Assembly (NCBI RefSeq): GCF_007830735.1
Contig: NZ_VLLN01000004.1
Coordinates: 186,001 to 250,000 of the forward strand
Direction of reading: 5' to 3'
Source: Geobacter argillaceus
GTDB lineage: Bacteria > Desulfobacterota > Desulfuromonadia > Geobacterales > DSM-12255
DNA length: 64,000 nucleotides
Shown: positions 7,515 through 15,645 of the stretch, one piece after another
Numbering within the stretch: position 1 is the first letter of the stretch
How the letters are laid out: each line of letters begins with the position of its first letter
Translations under genes and position numbers: made by a program
The notes under the pieces: generated by a model
What the model saw: only the letters and a program-made list of their open reading frames with translations
Database searches by the model: none
What the model was told of the DNA's origin: nothing

Positions 7515-10500
7515 TTATACGGTAGTTGGTTCTGAAGCGGCCGCCGCCCGCCTCCGGTCGTTCTTTTCATTCCACTGCTCGATCACGTAGTAGAGTGCCG
7601 GCAGGAGCAGCAGGGTGAGCGCCGTCGCGCTCACGAGCCCCCCCACCACGACGGTGGCGAGCGGCCGTTGCACATCGCTCCCCAGACCATGGGCCAGAGC
7701 TGCGGGGGTCAACCCCAGGGCCGCCACGGTGGCGGTCATCAGCACCGGGCGCAGCCGCTCGCGGGCGCCGTTCACGACGGCGTCCTTCAGGGACACATTG
7801 GTCTCCCCTCTCCGGCGGTTCAGGTTGGCGATCATGATGATGGCGTTCAGGACCGCGACCCCGAAGAGGGCGATGAAGCCGACCGCGCTGGAGACGTTCA
7901 GGGTCATGCCGCGCAGGTGGAGGGCGATGAGCCCTCCCAGGGCGGCGAGCGGCACGACGAGGAGGATCAGCGCCGGCTGGCGCAGGTTGCGGAACTCCCC
8001 GAAGAGGAGCAGGAACATGAGTGCCAGCACCATGGGGAGAATCAGCGCCAGGCGGGCCTGGGCGCGCTGCTGGTTCTCGAACTGCCCCCCCCAGGCGATT
8101 CTGAAGCGGGCGTGGTCGTACTTTACGGCGGACTCGATCGTATGTTTCGCCTCGCCGAGGAATGACGAGAGATCCCGGCCGCGCAGGTCGAGCCGCACGG
8201 TCAGGTGACGTTTCCCCATCTCGCGCGTAATGGTGCTCTCCCCGTCGTCGAGCCGGATCGAGGCGACCTGCGCCAGCGGAATGCGCGCACCGGTCGGGGA
8301 GGTGAGTACCAGGTTGCCGATGGCATCCGGGTCGTTACGCGCTTCGCTCGCAAAGCGTACCGCGATGTCGTAGTGCCGTTCGTCGATGAAGAGTTGGCCG
8401 ACGGGCTTGCCGCCGATGCCGGTGCCGATCAGGTCGGCGATGTCGGCGGCGTTGATGCCGAAGCGCGCCGCGGCCCCACGGTCGACGGCGATGCGTACCT
8501 GGGGCAGGGGGGGCTCCTGGTCGATGGCCACGTCCTGGGCACCGGGGATACCCTTCAGCACCCGCTCCACGTCGGCGGCGATGCGGCGCGACTCCTTGAA
8601 GTCGTTGCCGTAGACCTTCACCACCAGGTCGCTGTGGGCGCCGGCCACCTTGTCGAGGATCATGTCGGAGATCGGCTGGGTAAAGCCTACCTGGACGCCG
8701 GGGAGCTTCTTGAAGCGCGCGGACATCCGGTCGATCAGCTCCTGCTTGGAGAGCCCCGATGCCCAGGTGTTGTAGGGATGAAGGCCGACGATCGCCTCGA
8801 TGTGGGACGGGGTGAACGGGTCCATGCCGTCGTCGGTGCGGCCGAGCTGGGTGACGATGTAGGAGACCTCCTTGAACTCCCGCGTTGCCCGACGCAGTTC
8901 ATTGGCCATCTCGGCGGCCTTCTCCAGCGAGATGCCGGGGGGGAGCGTCACCTGGAGCCAGATGGAGCCCTCGTCGAGGTAGGGGAGGAAATCCCGGCCG
9001 ATCGTCGCCCCCAGCCCCACGACGAGGGCGAGCGTGATCGCGAAGGCGGCGACGGCCCGCCGGGGATGGCCGACGATGCGGGAGAGGAGCGTTTCGTAGC
9101 GCGGCGAGAGCCTTTCCAGCAGCGGGTTGTGAAAGACGCGGCCCGGCCGGCGGTAGGCGAGGTAGGCAAGCCCCGGAATGAGCATGAGGGCCACGGCGAG
9201 CGCCCCCAAGAGGGCAAAGCCGACCGCGTAGGCCATGGGGGAGAAGAGCTTGTATTCGATGCGCTGGAAGGCGAAGAGCGGCAGGTAGGCGGTGATGATG
9301 ACGAGCATGCCGAAGAACATCGGCCGGGTCACCTGGAGGGCGGCCGTCATCACCTCGCCGGCGGAAAGGGTGCGCCCTTCGTCTTCCTCCCGTTTGCGCA
9401 GAATGTTCTCCACCACGACGATGGCGCCGTCGACGATGATGCCGAAGTCGATCGCCCCGAGCGACAGGAGGTTTGCCGGGATCCGGAAGTGGTGCATGCA
9501 GATGAAGGCGAACAGGAGGGAGAGCGGAATCGTCACCGCCACGATCAGCGCCGCGCGCGGGCTGCCGAGGAAGAGGAGGAGCACGAGGGTGACGAGGATC
9601 ATCCCCTCGCAGAGCGTCTTGCCGACGGTGGAGACCGTGGTGTTTACCAGGTTCGTGCGGTCGAGGTAGGGGATGACCTTCACATCCTTGGGGAGGATAT
9701 GCTCGTTCAGGTCGCGGATCGCCTCGTGCACCCCTTCCAGTACCCGTGAGGGGTTTTCGTTCTTCAGCATGAGGGTGATCCCCTCGATGGTGTCCGGGTT
9801 GTCGTCCTTGCCGAGCACGCCGCGGCGTTCCTGGTGGCCGAGCTTCACCTCGCCCAGGTCCCGCACGAGCACCGGCACGCCGTTTTTCTGGGTGACGACG
9901 ATGTTCCCCAGGTCGTCCAGCCCGCCGATCAGCCCCACCCCCCGCACGACGAACCCCTGCTGGCCGCGGTTCATGATGCTGCCGCCGGCATTGGCGTTAT
10001 TGGCGTTGATCGCCTGGGTGATCTGGCCGAGAGAGATGTTGTACTTGGTGAGTCGGGCAGGGTCGAATTCGAGGAGGAACTGGGTAGTGAGGCCACCGAA
10101 ATTGGAGACGTCGATCACACCGGGGACCTGCTTCAGGCGCGGGATGACCTTCCAGAACTGCAATTCCGAGAGCTCGCGCAGGTCGCGGCTCTTTGATTCG
10201 AGCGTGTAGCGGTAGATCTCGCCGATGGGCGAGGTCATCGGATCGAGACCGGGCTGCGCGCCGTAGGGGAGGGAGACGCCGCTGATCCGCTCCTGGAGGC
10301 GCTGGCGCGCCCAGTAGTCCTCAACCCCGTCCTTGAAGACGACGGTGATGAGCGAGAGGCCGAAGGTGCTGTTGGAGCGCATGACGTGCATGCCGGGGGC
10401 GCTCATGATTTCCCGCTCCAGCGGGATCGTGATCTGCTGCTCTACCTCTTCGGCCGCAAGCCCCGGGACCTGGGTGATGACCTGGGCGCTCACATCGGAG

Positions 10501-10625
10501 ATGTCGGGATAGGCTTCAACGGGGAGCTGTCGCCAGCTGTACCAGCCGTAGAGGGCGACAAAGGCAAATACCAGGCCGACGATGCCGCGCCGGTTGAAGC
10601 AGAGGGTGACGAGACGTTCAATCAT
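7515..10625 (-). CDS. czcA: Heavy-metal RND efflux pump, CzcA family
   Basis: 1036-residue inner membrane RND transporter of the HME subfamily with twelve predicted transmembrane helices and two large periplasmic loops. TM4 contains DFGIIVDGAIVVVEN, the Asp/Asp/Glu motif of CzcA-type pumps for divalent cations (Zn, Co, Cd, Ni). Cu/Ag pumps (CusA) lack this motif, so divalent metals are the likely substrates. The start overlaps the stop of the fusion-protein gene by 8 nt. It acts with the lipoprotein at 10618-11760 and the TolC-like channel at 6137-7504. Confidence 0.92.
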   Translation of the reverse strand: MIERLVTLCFNRRGIVGLVFAFVALYGWYSWRQLPVEAYPDISDVSAQVITQVPGLAAEEVEQQITIPLEREIMSAPGMHVMRSNSTFGLSLITVVFKDGVEDYWARQRLQERISGVSLPYGAQPGLDPMTSPIGEIYRYTLESKSRDLRELSELQFWKVIPRLKQVPGVIDVSNFGGLTTQFLLEFDPARLTKYNISLGQITQAINANNANAGGSIMNRGQQGFVVRGVGLIGGLDDLGNIVVTQKNGVPVLVRDLGEVKLGHQERRGVLGKDDNPDTIEGITLMLKNENPSRVLEGVHEAIRDLNEHILPKDVKVIPYLDRTNLVNTTVSTVGKTLCEGMILVTLVLLLFLGSPRAALIVAVTIPLSLLFAFICMHHFRIPANLLSLGAIDFGIIVDGAIVVVENILRKREEDEGRTLSAGEVMTAALQVTRPMFFGMLVIITAYLPLFAFQRIEYKLFSPMAYAVGFALLGALAVALMLIPGLAYLAYRRPGRVFHNPLLERLSPRYETLLSRIVGHPRRAVAAFAITLALVVGLGATIGRDFLPYLDEGSIWLQVTLPPGISLEKAAEMANELRRATREFKEVSYIVTQLGRTDDGMDPFTPSHIEAIVGLHPYNTWASGLSKQELIDRMSARFKKLPGVQVGFTQPISDMILDKVAGAHSDLVVKVYGNDFKESRRIAADVERVLKGIPGAQDVAIDQEPPLPQVRIAVDRGAAARFGINAADIADLIGTGIGGKPVGQLFIDERHYDIAVRFASEARNDPDAIGNLVLTSPTGARIPLAQVASIRLDDGESTITREMGKRHLTVRLDLRGRDLSSFLGEAKHTIESAVKYDHARFRIAWGGQFENQQRAQARLALILPMVLALMFLLLFGEFRNLRQPALILLVVPLAALGGLIALHLRGMTLNVSSAVGFIALFGVAVLNAIIMIANLNRRRGETNVSLKDAVVNGARERLRPVLMTATVAALGLTPAALAHGLGSDVQRPLATVVVGGLVSATALTLLLLPALYYVIEQWNEKNDRRRAAAASEPTTV

Positions 10626-11760
10626 TGAGGAGCACTCCCTCCTTCACCACGATCCGCTCGCCGGCCTTGAGCCCCGAGACGACCTCGATACGGTTCCCCA
10701 GCTGGGCGCCGGTCTTGACGACGCGCGGCTCGAACCGCCAGGGGGAGGTTTCGACGAAGATGCGGCTGTTGAGGCCGCTCTGCACGAGCGCCGTCGCGGG
10801 CACGACGGCCGCCTTGCGGGCAGGGCCCTTGAAAACCACCTTGGCGAACATGCCGGGTCGGAAGCGTCCCGAAGAGTTGTCGATGGCGATGCGCACCTTA
10901 ACGGTGCGGGTGTCCGGCTCGAGCAGCTCTCCCACGTAGCGGACCTTCCCGGAGAAGCCCTCCCCCTCGTAGGCGTTCAGTGAGATCCGGGCTTCCTGGC
11001 CGACGAACACGGAAGCGAGGTCTTTTTCCTGCACGCTCGCCGCGAGCCAGACCGTGGAGAGATTGGCCACCGTCATGATCGGGGCGTTGGTATCGTTCCA
11101 GAACCCTCCCTGGGCGCCGGTCAATTCGATCACGTGTCCCGCAATCGGCGAGCGGAGCGTGTACTGGCGGCCGTTGCCCCGGCCGAGTGCGCTTCCCAGG
11201 AGCGAGAGCCGCGTCTTGGCCCGCTGCGCCTCGCTCGCCGCCTGGCTGTAATCGTTCTCGGCCTGTTCCAGGTCTTTGCGGGCGGAGATCTCGGCCCTGG
11301 CGAGCTCTTTCTGCCGCTCCAGGCTGCGTTTCGTCAGGCCGAGGGCCGCCTCCGCCTTGGCGGCGTCGCTGTACGCCTGGGCCATGTCGGCGGAATCGAG
11401 GGTGAAGAGCGCTTCCCCTTTCCTGACCGGGTCGCCCAAGTGCTTATGGAGTTGCACGATCCTGCCCGAGAGCGGCGGCACGACCTTGATCAGCTTGGCC
11501 GGGTCGACCTCCACCACCCCCGGTACCGTGATGGGGGGTTCGACCGATTGTTCCTCTACCGCCGCGACCTGGAGCGAGCTGCGCAACGGCGAGGCGTCCG
11601 GCACACGGACGCGACCCTCCTCACGGATGAGCGGGGCGTTCGCCTGGGCCGCCGGCTCGGCCTGGTTGGCGTGGGATGGTTTCGCGATGCTGTCGCATCC
11701 CGCCAGCCACACCGCCGCAAGCACCAGAACGACCCCTTTCATGTTCGACGACTTACTCAT
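10618..11760 (-). CDS. czcB: Efflux RND periplasmic adaptor (membrane fusion) lipoprotein
   Basis: 380 residues. The N-terminus is a lipoprotein signal with lipobox LAGC (cleavage before Cys 22). It is followed by a barrel-sandwich/lipoyl half (PPLSGRIVQLHKHLGDPVRKG), an alpha-helical hairpin, the second lipoyl half and beta-barrel domains, as in HlyD/CzcB adaptors. It links the RND pump to the outer membrane channel. First gene of its operon, transcribed leftward from the 500-bp intergenic region shared with the nickel transporter. There is no His-rich N-terminus of the kind seen in some CzcB proteins. Confidence 0.9.
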   Translation of the reverse strand: MSKSSNMKGVVLVLAAVWLAGCDSIAKPSHANQAEPAAQANAPLIREEGRVRVPDASPLRSSLQVAAVEEQSVEPPITVPGVVEVDPAKLIKVVPPLSGRIVQLHKHLGDPVRKGEALFTLDSADMAQAYSDAAKAEAALGLTKRSLERQKELARAEISARKDLEQAENDYSQAASEAQRAKTRLSLLGSALGRGNGRQYTLRSPIAGHVIELTGAQGGFWNDTNAPIMTVANLSTVWLAASVQEKDLASVFVGQEARISLNAYEGEGFSGKVRYVGELLEPDTRTVKVRIAIDNSSGRFRPGMFAKVVFKGPARKAAVVPATALVQSGLNSRIFVETSPWRFEPRVVKTGAQLGNRIEVVSGLKAGERIVVKEGVLLND

Positions 11761-11856
11761 TACGCTTCTCCTTTCTCGAATCCCTTTAAACCCCGTCCGT
11801 CGGGACGGTGTACGATTGGTTGAACAGATGTCCGGTTTTGCTCCGCAATTAACCGG

Positions 11857-11873
11857 TTGTCAATTATTGATAA
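11857..11873. promoter_or_regulatory. Imperfect palindrome upstream of the efflux operon
   Basis: TTGTCAA-TTA-TTGATAA, seven-base arms with one mismatch, lies about 100 bp before the adaptor gene start, where a leftward promoter would be expected. It may be an operator for a metal-responsive regulator. No clear -10/-35 pair could be fixed. The remaining 11761-12160 stretch holds this site and a Fur-box-like sequence (12001-12026), and no convincing gene. Confidence 0.3.
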
Positions 11874-12000
11874 TGAATGCTATCCTCAACAACCCACCCC
11901 CAAAAAGGCCATGGCGAACTCTGTACTGCCGTGGCGAGGAAGGGAGTGTATAAGATGGGAGTGCTGTCCCCAGAAGCGGTCTTGATCTGGGGTGGATGAA

Positions 12001-12026
12001 TTTGATAGTCGTTTTCAACTTATTGA
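12001..12026. promoter_or_regulatory. Extended Fur-box-like sequence
   Basis: This 26-bp stretch matches the reverse complement of 1595-1620 (the feoB Fur box region) at 24 of 26 positions, including the Fur-like TGATA-TC-TTTTCA core and a shared ACTTATTGA tail. An overlapping palindrome TTTCAA-CTTA-TTGAAA lies at 12013-12028. Fur control of the metal transport genes on either side is a reasonable inference. Confidence 0.5.
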
Positions 12027-12161
12027 AAGCCGGTCAGCCTGTCAAGAAGATTTTGTCGGTTCTCCTGAAATTCCGAATCCGGGTGAATGGAATTATCACA
12101 AATCCAAGTTTCCGCTTTTACAAAAGCACGTTTCTCCGTTCACTTTTCCCGGTGATATCGT

Positions 12162-12190
12162 TTGACAGGTGGGTGGTGGCGGGGTATTAG
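12162..12190 (+). promoter_or_regulatory. Promoter of the nickel transporter operon
   Basis: TTGACA (12162-12167), a 17-nt spacer and TATTAG (12185-12190) make a good sigma-70 promoter. The NikR-type operator begins at the last base of the -10 box, so bound repressor would cover the transcription start. Confidence 0.6.
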
Positions 12191-12216
12191 TGTTACGAAA
12201 CTCCAAATCGTAACAC
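12190..12216. promoter_or_regulatory. NikR-type operator
   Basis: Perfect inverted repeat GTGTTACGA (12190-12198) / TCGTAACAC (12208-12216), i.e. GTGTTAC-N13-GTAACAC. From memory this is the NikR operator form described for deltaproteobacteria and differs from the enterobacterial GTATGA type. It sits between the -10 box and the nikMN start, fitting nickel-dependent repression. No nikR gene is in the window. Confidence 0.65.
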
Positions 12217-12263
12217 ACTTGTCTCCGCCCGCCTCCTGGCCGGCGGAAGGACGGAGGTGCGCC

Positions 12264-13295
12264 ATGCACATGGCGGATGCGCTTGTCTCGCCTGCTGTCG
12301 GCGGCACCATGTGGGCTGCCACGGCCGGTACCATCGCCTACTGTTCCGCACGGTTGCGCAGGGATCTCGATGACCGCAAGGTGCCGCTCATGGGAGTGCT
12401 CGGCGCATTCCTCTTCGCAGCCCAGATGATCAACTTTGCCATTCCGGCAACCGGCTCCAGCGGTCATCTGGGGGGAGGACTCCTGCTGGCGATCCTGCTC
12501 GGCCCGCATGCCGCCTTCCTGGTGATTGCGTCGGTCCTGGTGGTCCAGGCGCTCTTCTTTGCCGACGGCGGGCTCCTGGCCCTGGGGTGCAACATCTTCA
12601 ACCTCGGCTTTTTCCCGGCGTTCATCGCCTATCCCTTCATCTACAGGAAGATCACAGGTCCACGGCCGAGCCGGCGGCGGCTGAACGTGGCTGCCATCGT
12701 TGCCGCCATTGCCGGGTTGCAGATGGGGGCCTTCGGCGTGGTGCTGGAAACCGTCTTGTCCGGGATCTCCTCGCTGCCGTTTCCGACATTCGTTGCCTTT
12801 ATGCAGCCTATTCACCTGGCAATCGGCATCGTTGAGGGGATTGTGACCGCGGCAGTCGTTTCGTTTGTGTACAAGGCACGTCCGGAAATCATCCGGAGCG
12901 CTCTGGACGCCCACCCCATGGGCAACCATCCGATGCGCACCATCATTCTCGCCTTTTTTGCCGCTGCTCTCCTGACCGGCGGTATCTTTTCCCGGTTTGC
13001 CTCGGTAAACCCCGACGGTCTGGAATGGTCCATAGCCGGGGTGACCGGCAAGGAAGAACTGAAGGGCCGGGAATATGGCGTGCACGGTTTGCTGTCAGCA
13101 TTGCAGGGGGGAATTGCCTTTCTGCCGGATTACTCTTTTAGGCGGCCGGCAATTGCCATGGCCGAAGATGCCAAGAAAAAGGGCGCGGATCGCGGGATCG
13201 AAACCGGCATTTCCGGGATCGTCGGAAGCTTCATCACCCTTGTGATGGCGGTTCTTGTCGGGGTTGCGCTTAAGCGGCGGGCGGCTCCCGGTTGA
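12264..13295 (+). CDS. nikMN: Nickel ECF transporter substrate-binding membrane protein, NikM-NikN fusion
   Basis: 343 residues. Start ATG 12264 has GGAGGT at 12253-12258 and gives the N-terminus Met-His-Met-Ala-Asp; the conserved Met-His start is needed for Ni/Co binding in CbiM/NikM. About seven membrane helices form the CbiM-like S component (about 1-220), with the TGSSGHLGGG metal-site loop. The C-terminal quarter holds a PDGLE domain (NPDGLEW), typical of NikN, fused here. The NikR-type operator upstream points to nickel over cobalt. It works with nikQ and nikO downstream. Confidence 0.9.
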   Translation: MHMADALVSPAVGGTMWAATAGTIAYCSARLRRDLDDRKVPLMGVLGAFLFAAQMINFAIPATGSSGHLGGGLLLAILLGPHAAFLVIASVLVVQALFFADGGLLALGCNIFNLGFFPAFIAYPFIYRKITGPRPSRRRLNVAAIVAAIAGLQMGAFGVVLETVLSGISSLPFPTFVAFMQPIHLAIGIVEGIVTAAVVSFVYKARPEIIRSALDAHPMGNHPMRTIILAFFAAALLTGGIFSRFASVNPDGLEWSIAGVTGKEELKGREYGVHGLLSALQGGIAFLPDYSFRRPAIAMAEDAKKKGADRGIETGISGIVGSFITLVMAVLVGVALKRRAAPG

Positions 13296-13369
13296 GGGAG
13301 GGGCGGATGTCGAAGGCACCGGTGGGAGGGGGCGGACCTCTCCCTTTTGTTTTTATCCGGCCGTAAGGG

Positions 13370-14188
13370 ATGGCTATGGTTTCCATTGATGGTGCAGTGC
13401 TGGATTTCAAACGTCTGGACCGGCTGGCAGCCGGGGATACACTGCTCCACCGGCTTGATCCGCGGGCGAAGGTGCTGACTACGCTCGTCTTCATCACGTC
13501 GGTCGTCTCCTTCAGCAGATACGAGCTGACCGCCCTGTTCCCCTTTTTCATCTTTCCGGCGGCCATGATCGCCCTCGGCAATCTCCCGGCCGGCTATATC
13601 GTCAGGAAAATAGGGGTCGTTATTCCGTTTGCCATTGTCATGGGTATGTTCAACCCCATTTTCGACCGGCAACTGCTGATCCACGTCGGTCCGCTCGGGA
13701 TCAGCGGTGGCTGGCTCTCCTGCGCCTCCATCGTTGTCCGGGCCATGCTCACTGTCGGGGCGGTCCTGGTCCTGGTGGGGGTGACCGGGTTCACCGCCAT
13801 CTGTCGGGCCCTGGAGCACATGGGACTGCCGCGGGCCTTTGCCGTGCAACTCCTTTTTCTCTACCGCTACATCTTCGTGCTTACCGACGAGGGGGGGAGG
13901 GCGTCGCGGGCGCGCGAACTCCGTTCGTTCGGGCAGTGGGGTTTGGGACCGGGCAGCTACGGATCAATGGTGGGACATCTCCTGCTCAGAACCTGGCAGC
14001 GGGCCGAACGGGTCCATGTGGCCATGCTGGCACGCGGGTTTACCGGGGAGTTTCATACGCAACACCCGTGTGCATTTGGCTGGAAGGAGTCTGTTTTTCT
14101 GGTGGGCTGGTCTCTGCTCTTTATCGTTTTACGCCTGCATAACGTCTCCCGGTTGCTGGGGGAGCTCGTAACCGGAGCGCTGTCATGA
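13370..14188 (+). CDS. nikQ: ECF transporter transmembrane protein NikQ/CbiQ
   Basis: 272 residues with about five to six membrane helices. It contains the family segments LDPRAKVLTTLVF near residue 35 and the ARG-type coupling motif LARGFTGEF (about 225), which contacts the ATPase. It is the T component that couples NikO ATP hydrolysis to NikMN. The gene follows nikMN by 74 bp and overlaps nikO by 4 nt (ATGA), so translational coupling is likely. It is about 20 residues longer than typical CbiQ. Confidence 0.88.
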   Translation: MAMVSIDGAVLDFKRLDRLAAGDTLLHRLDPRAKVLTTLVFITSVVSFSRYELTALFPFFIFPAAMIALGNLPAGYIVRKIGVVIPFAIVMGMFNPIFDRQLLIHVGPLGISGGWLSCASIVVRAMLTVGAVLVLVGVTGFTAICRALEHMGLPRAFAVQLLFLYRYIFVLTDEGGRASRARELRSFGQWGLGPGSYGSMVGHLLLRTWQRAERVHVAMLARGFTGEFHTQHPCAFGWKESVFLVGWSLLFIVLRLHNVSRLLGELVTGALS

Positions 14189-14940
14189 GTCATCACATCG
14201 TCGAGGTCAGGAACCTCGGTCATGTCTATCCCGACGGTACGGCAGCCCTGCGGGATGTTTCCTTCCGGATACATCACGGCGAGTCGGTGGCTGTCATCGG
14301 CGCCAACGGGGCCGGGAAGTCGACCCTGCTCATGCACCTGAACGGCTATCTTTCCGCGACAACCGGGGAGGTTCGGATCGGCGATTTCCCGCTCACCAGG
14401 ACGACCCTGCCCGAGATCCGGCGGACGGTCGGCATGGTCTTCCAGGACCCTGACGATCAGCTCTTCATGCCAACGGTGCATGACGACGTGGCCTTTGGCC
14501 CGCTCAACCTGGGATTCCCTCCCGCCGAGGTCGAACAGCGGGTCAGGGATGCCCTGGAGCGGGTCGGGGCCGGGCACCTGCAGCACAAGGCTCCCTACCA
14601 TCTCTCCGGCGGGGAGAAGAAACGGGTGGCCATTGCCACGGTCCTCTCCATGGCGCCGGACATCCTCGTCCTGGACGAGCCGACCAGCGGTCTCGACCCC
14701 TTTGCCCGGCGACAGCTCATGGGGCTCCTCGGCGACTTCCGGCACACCAGGATCATCACCAGCCACGATCTTGACATGGTGCTGGAGCTGTGCGAGCGGA
14801 CCATCGTGCTGCACGAGGGGGAGGTGAGGGCCGACGGTCCAACCCGGGAGATTTTCGGGAACGAGGCGCTGCTCGCCGCCTGCCGACTGGAAAAGCCGCT
14901 CACCATGCAGGGGTGTCCGGTGTGTGGTCGGGCCGGTTGA
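14185..14940 (+). CDS. nikO: ECF transporter ATP-binding protein NikO/CbiO
   Basis: 251-residue ABC ATPase: Walker A GANGAGKST (about 39-47), Q-loop VFQDPDDQLF, signature LSGGEKKR, Walker B ILVLDEPTSGLDP and the H-loop SHDLDM are all intact. The QDPDDQLF sequence is characteristic of ECF/CbiO ATPases. It powers nickel uptake through NikQ and NikMN. The C-terminus ends with a short CPVCG motif, an unusual addition that might sense metal or redox state (inference). Confidence 0.92.
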   Translation: MSHHIVEVRNLGHVYPDGTAALRDVSFRIHHGESVAVIGANGAGKSTLLMHLNGYLSATTGEVRIGDFPLTRTTLPEIRRTVGMVFQDPDDQLFMPTVHDDVAFGPLNLGFPPAEVEQRVRDALERVGAGHLQHKAPYHLSGGEKKRVAIATVLSMAPDILVLDEPTSGLDPFARRQLMGLLGDFRHTRIITSHDLDMVLELCERTIVLHEGEVRADGPTREIFGNEALLAACRLEKPLTMQGCPVCGRAG

Positions 14941-15007
14941 TTTTTTTGCTGACAACTCGGATGCTCTTGGTTACCCTCTGTCCGGACGTCCAAGGAGGAA
15001 CTATCAG

Positions 15008-15487
15008 ATGAAAATGACAGCCATTGCCATGACCCTTTTCTGCATCTTTGTCCTGTCTGCCGCTTCAATCGTGTCGGCGGCGGAGAAGGCCCCTCTCCCC
15101 AAGGGGTACCAGAAGTGGGCGAAGAGCGGCGAGAAGGTCGTGACCGACAAGAACTCCCTTTTTTACGGCATTCACTATATCTACGTGGATGCCAAAACCA
15201 TGAAGGCTTACCAGGCGGGCGGACCCTACCCGGAGGGGAGCCGGTTCGTGGTCGAATACTTCAATATCAGGGATGAGGGTGGCAAGCCGGTCAAGGGGAA
15301 GAAGAACATGATTGTCCTGATGAAAAAAGACAATAAACGGCAGGAGACCGGTGGCTGGCTCTACGCAGGCTTTAATGGCGACGGAACCCCGAGTGCGGTC
15401 GATCCGGTGAAGAACTGCTACGAATGTCACCTGAAGGAAGCCAAAGACCGGGGCTTCGTCATTTCGCGCTACGCCCAGTTCCGGTAG
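15008..15487 (+). CDS. Cytochrome P460-like c-type heme protein
   Basis: 159 residues from ATG 15008 (AAGGAGG at 14993-14999). An N-terminal signal peptide (about 1-25, ending SAA) exports it to the periplasm. One heme c motif CYECH lies near residue 137. The central sequence (GIHYIYVD, GGPYPEGSRFVVEY, GGWLYAGF) resembles the cytochrome P460 / cytochrome c prime-beta family. It may act in nitric oxide or hydroxylamine binding or as a small electron carrier; a specific role cannot be assigned. It follows nikO by 67 bp and may be read from the same transcript. Confidence 0.8.
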   Translation: MKMTAIAMTLFCIFVLSAASIVSAAEKAPLPKGYQKWAKSGEKVVTDKNSLFYGIHYIYVDAKTMKAYQAGGPYPEGSRFVVEYFNIRDEGGKPVKGKKNMIVLMKKDNKRQETGGWLYAGFNGDGTPSAVDPVKNCYECHLKEAKDRGFVISRYAQFR

Positions 15488-15645
15488 TGGGTACGTCCGT
15501 ACGCCGTGGGCTGAATCGGGAACATTTTCCCTGGTGCCAATTTTTTAAAGTATGTTAGGCTCTTAATGCCGGTCGGCCGTTTCGGGCCGACCGGTCTCCG
15601 TCCTTGCCAACGGCGACGGAAGCCTGTCTCCGCGAGGCTGTCAGC

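Noticed and set aside
8205-9749. 514-codon plus-strand ORF inside czcA
   Set aside because: Composition is low-complexity Asp/Gly/Arg/His typical of antisense reading of GC-rich DNA; czcA on the minus strand is unambiguous.
11996-12190. 64-codon ORF in the nik/czc intergenic region
   Set aside because: No ribosome-binding site, no recognisable features, and it covers the Fur-like site and the promoter.
12030-12263. Cobalamin riboswitch before the CbiM-like gene
   Set aside because: No B12-box-like sequence seen; a promoter with a NikR-type operator explains the region.
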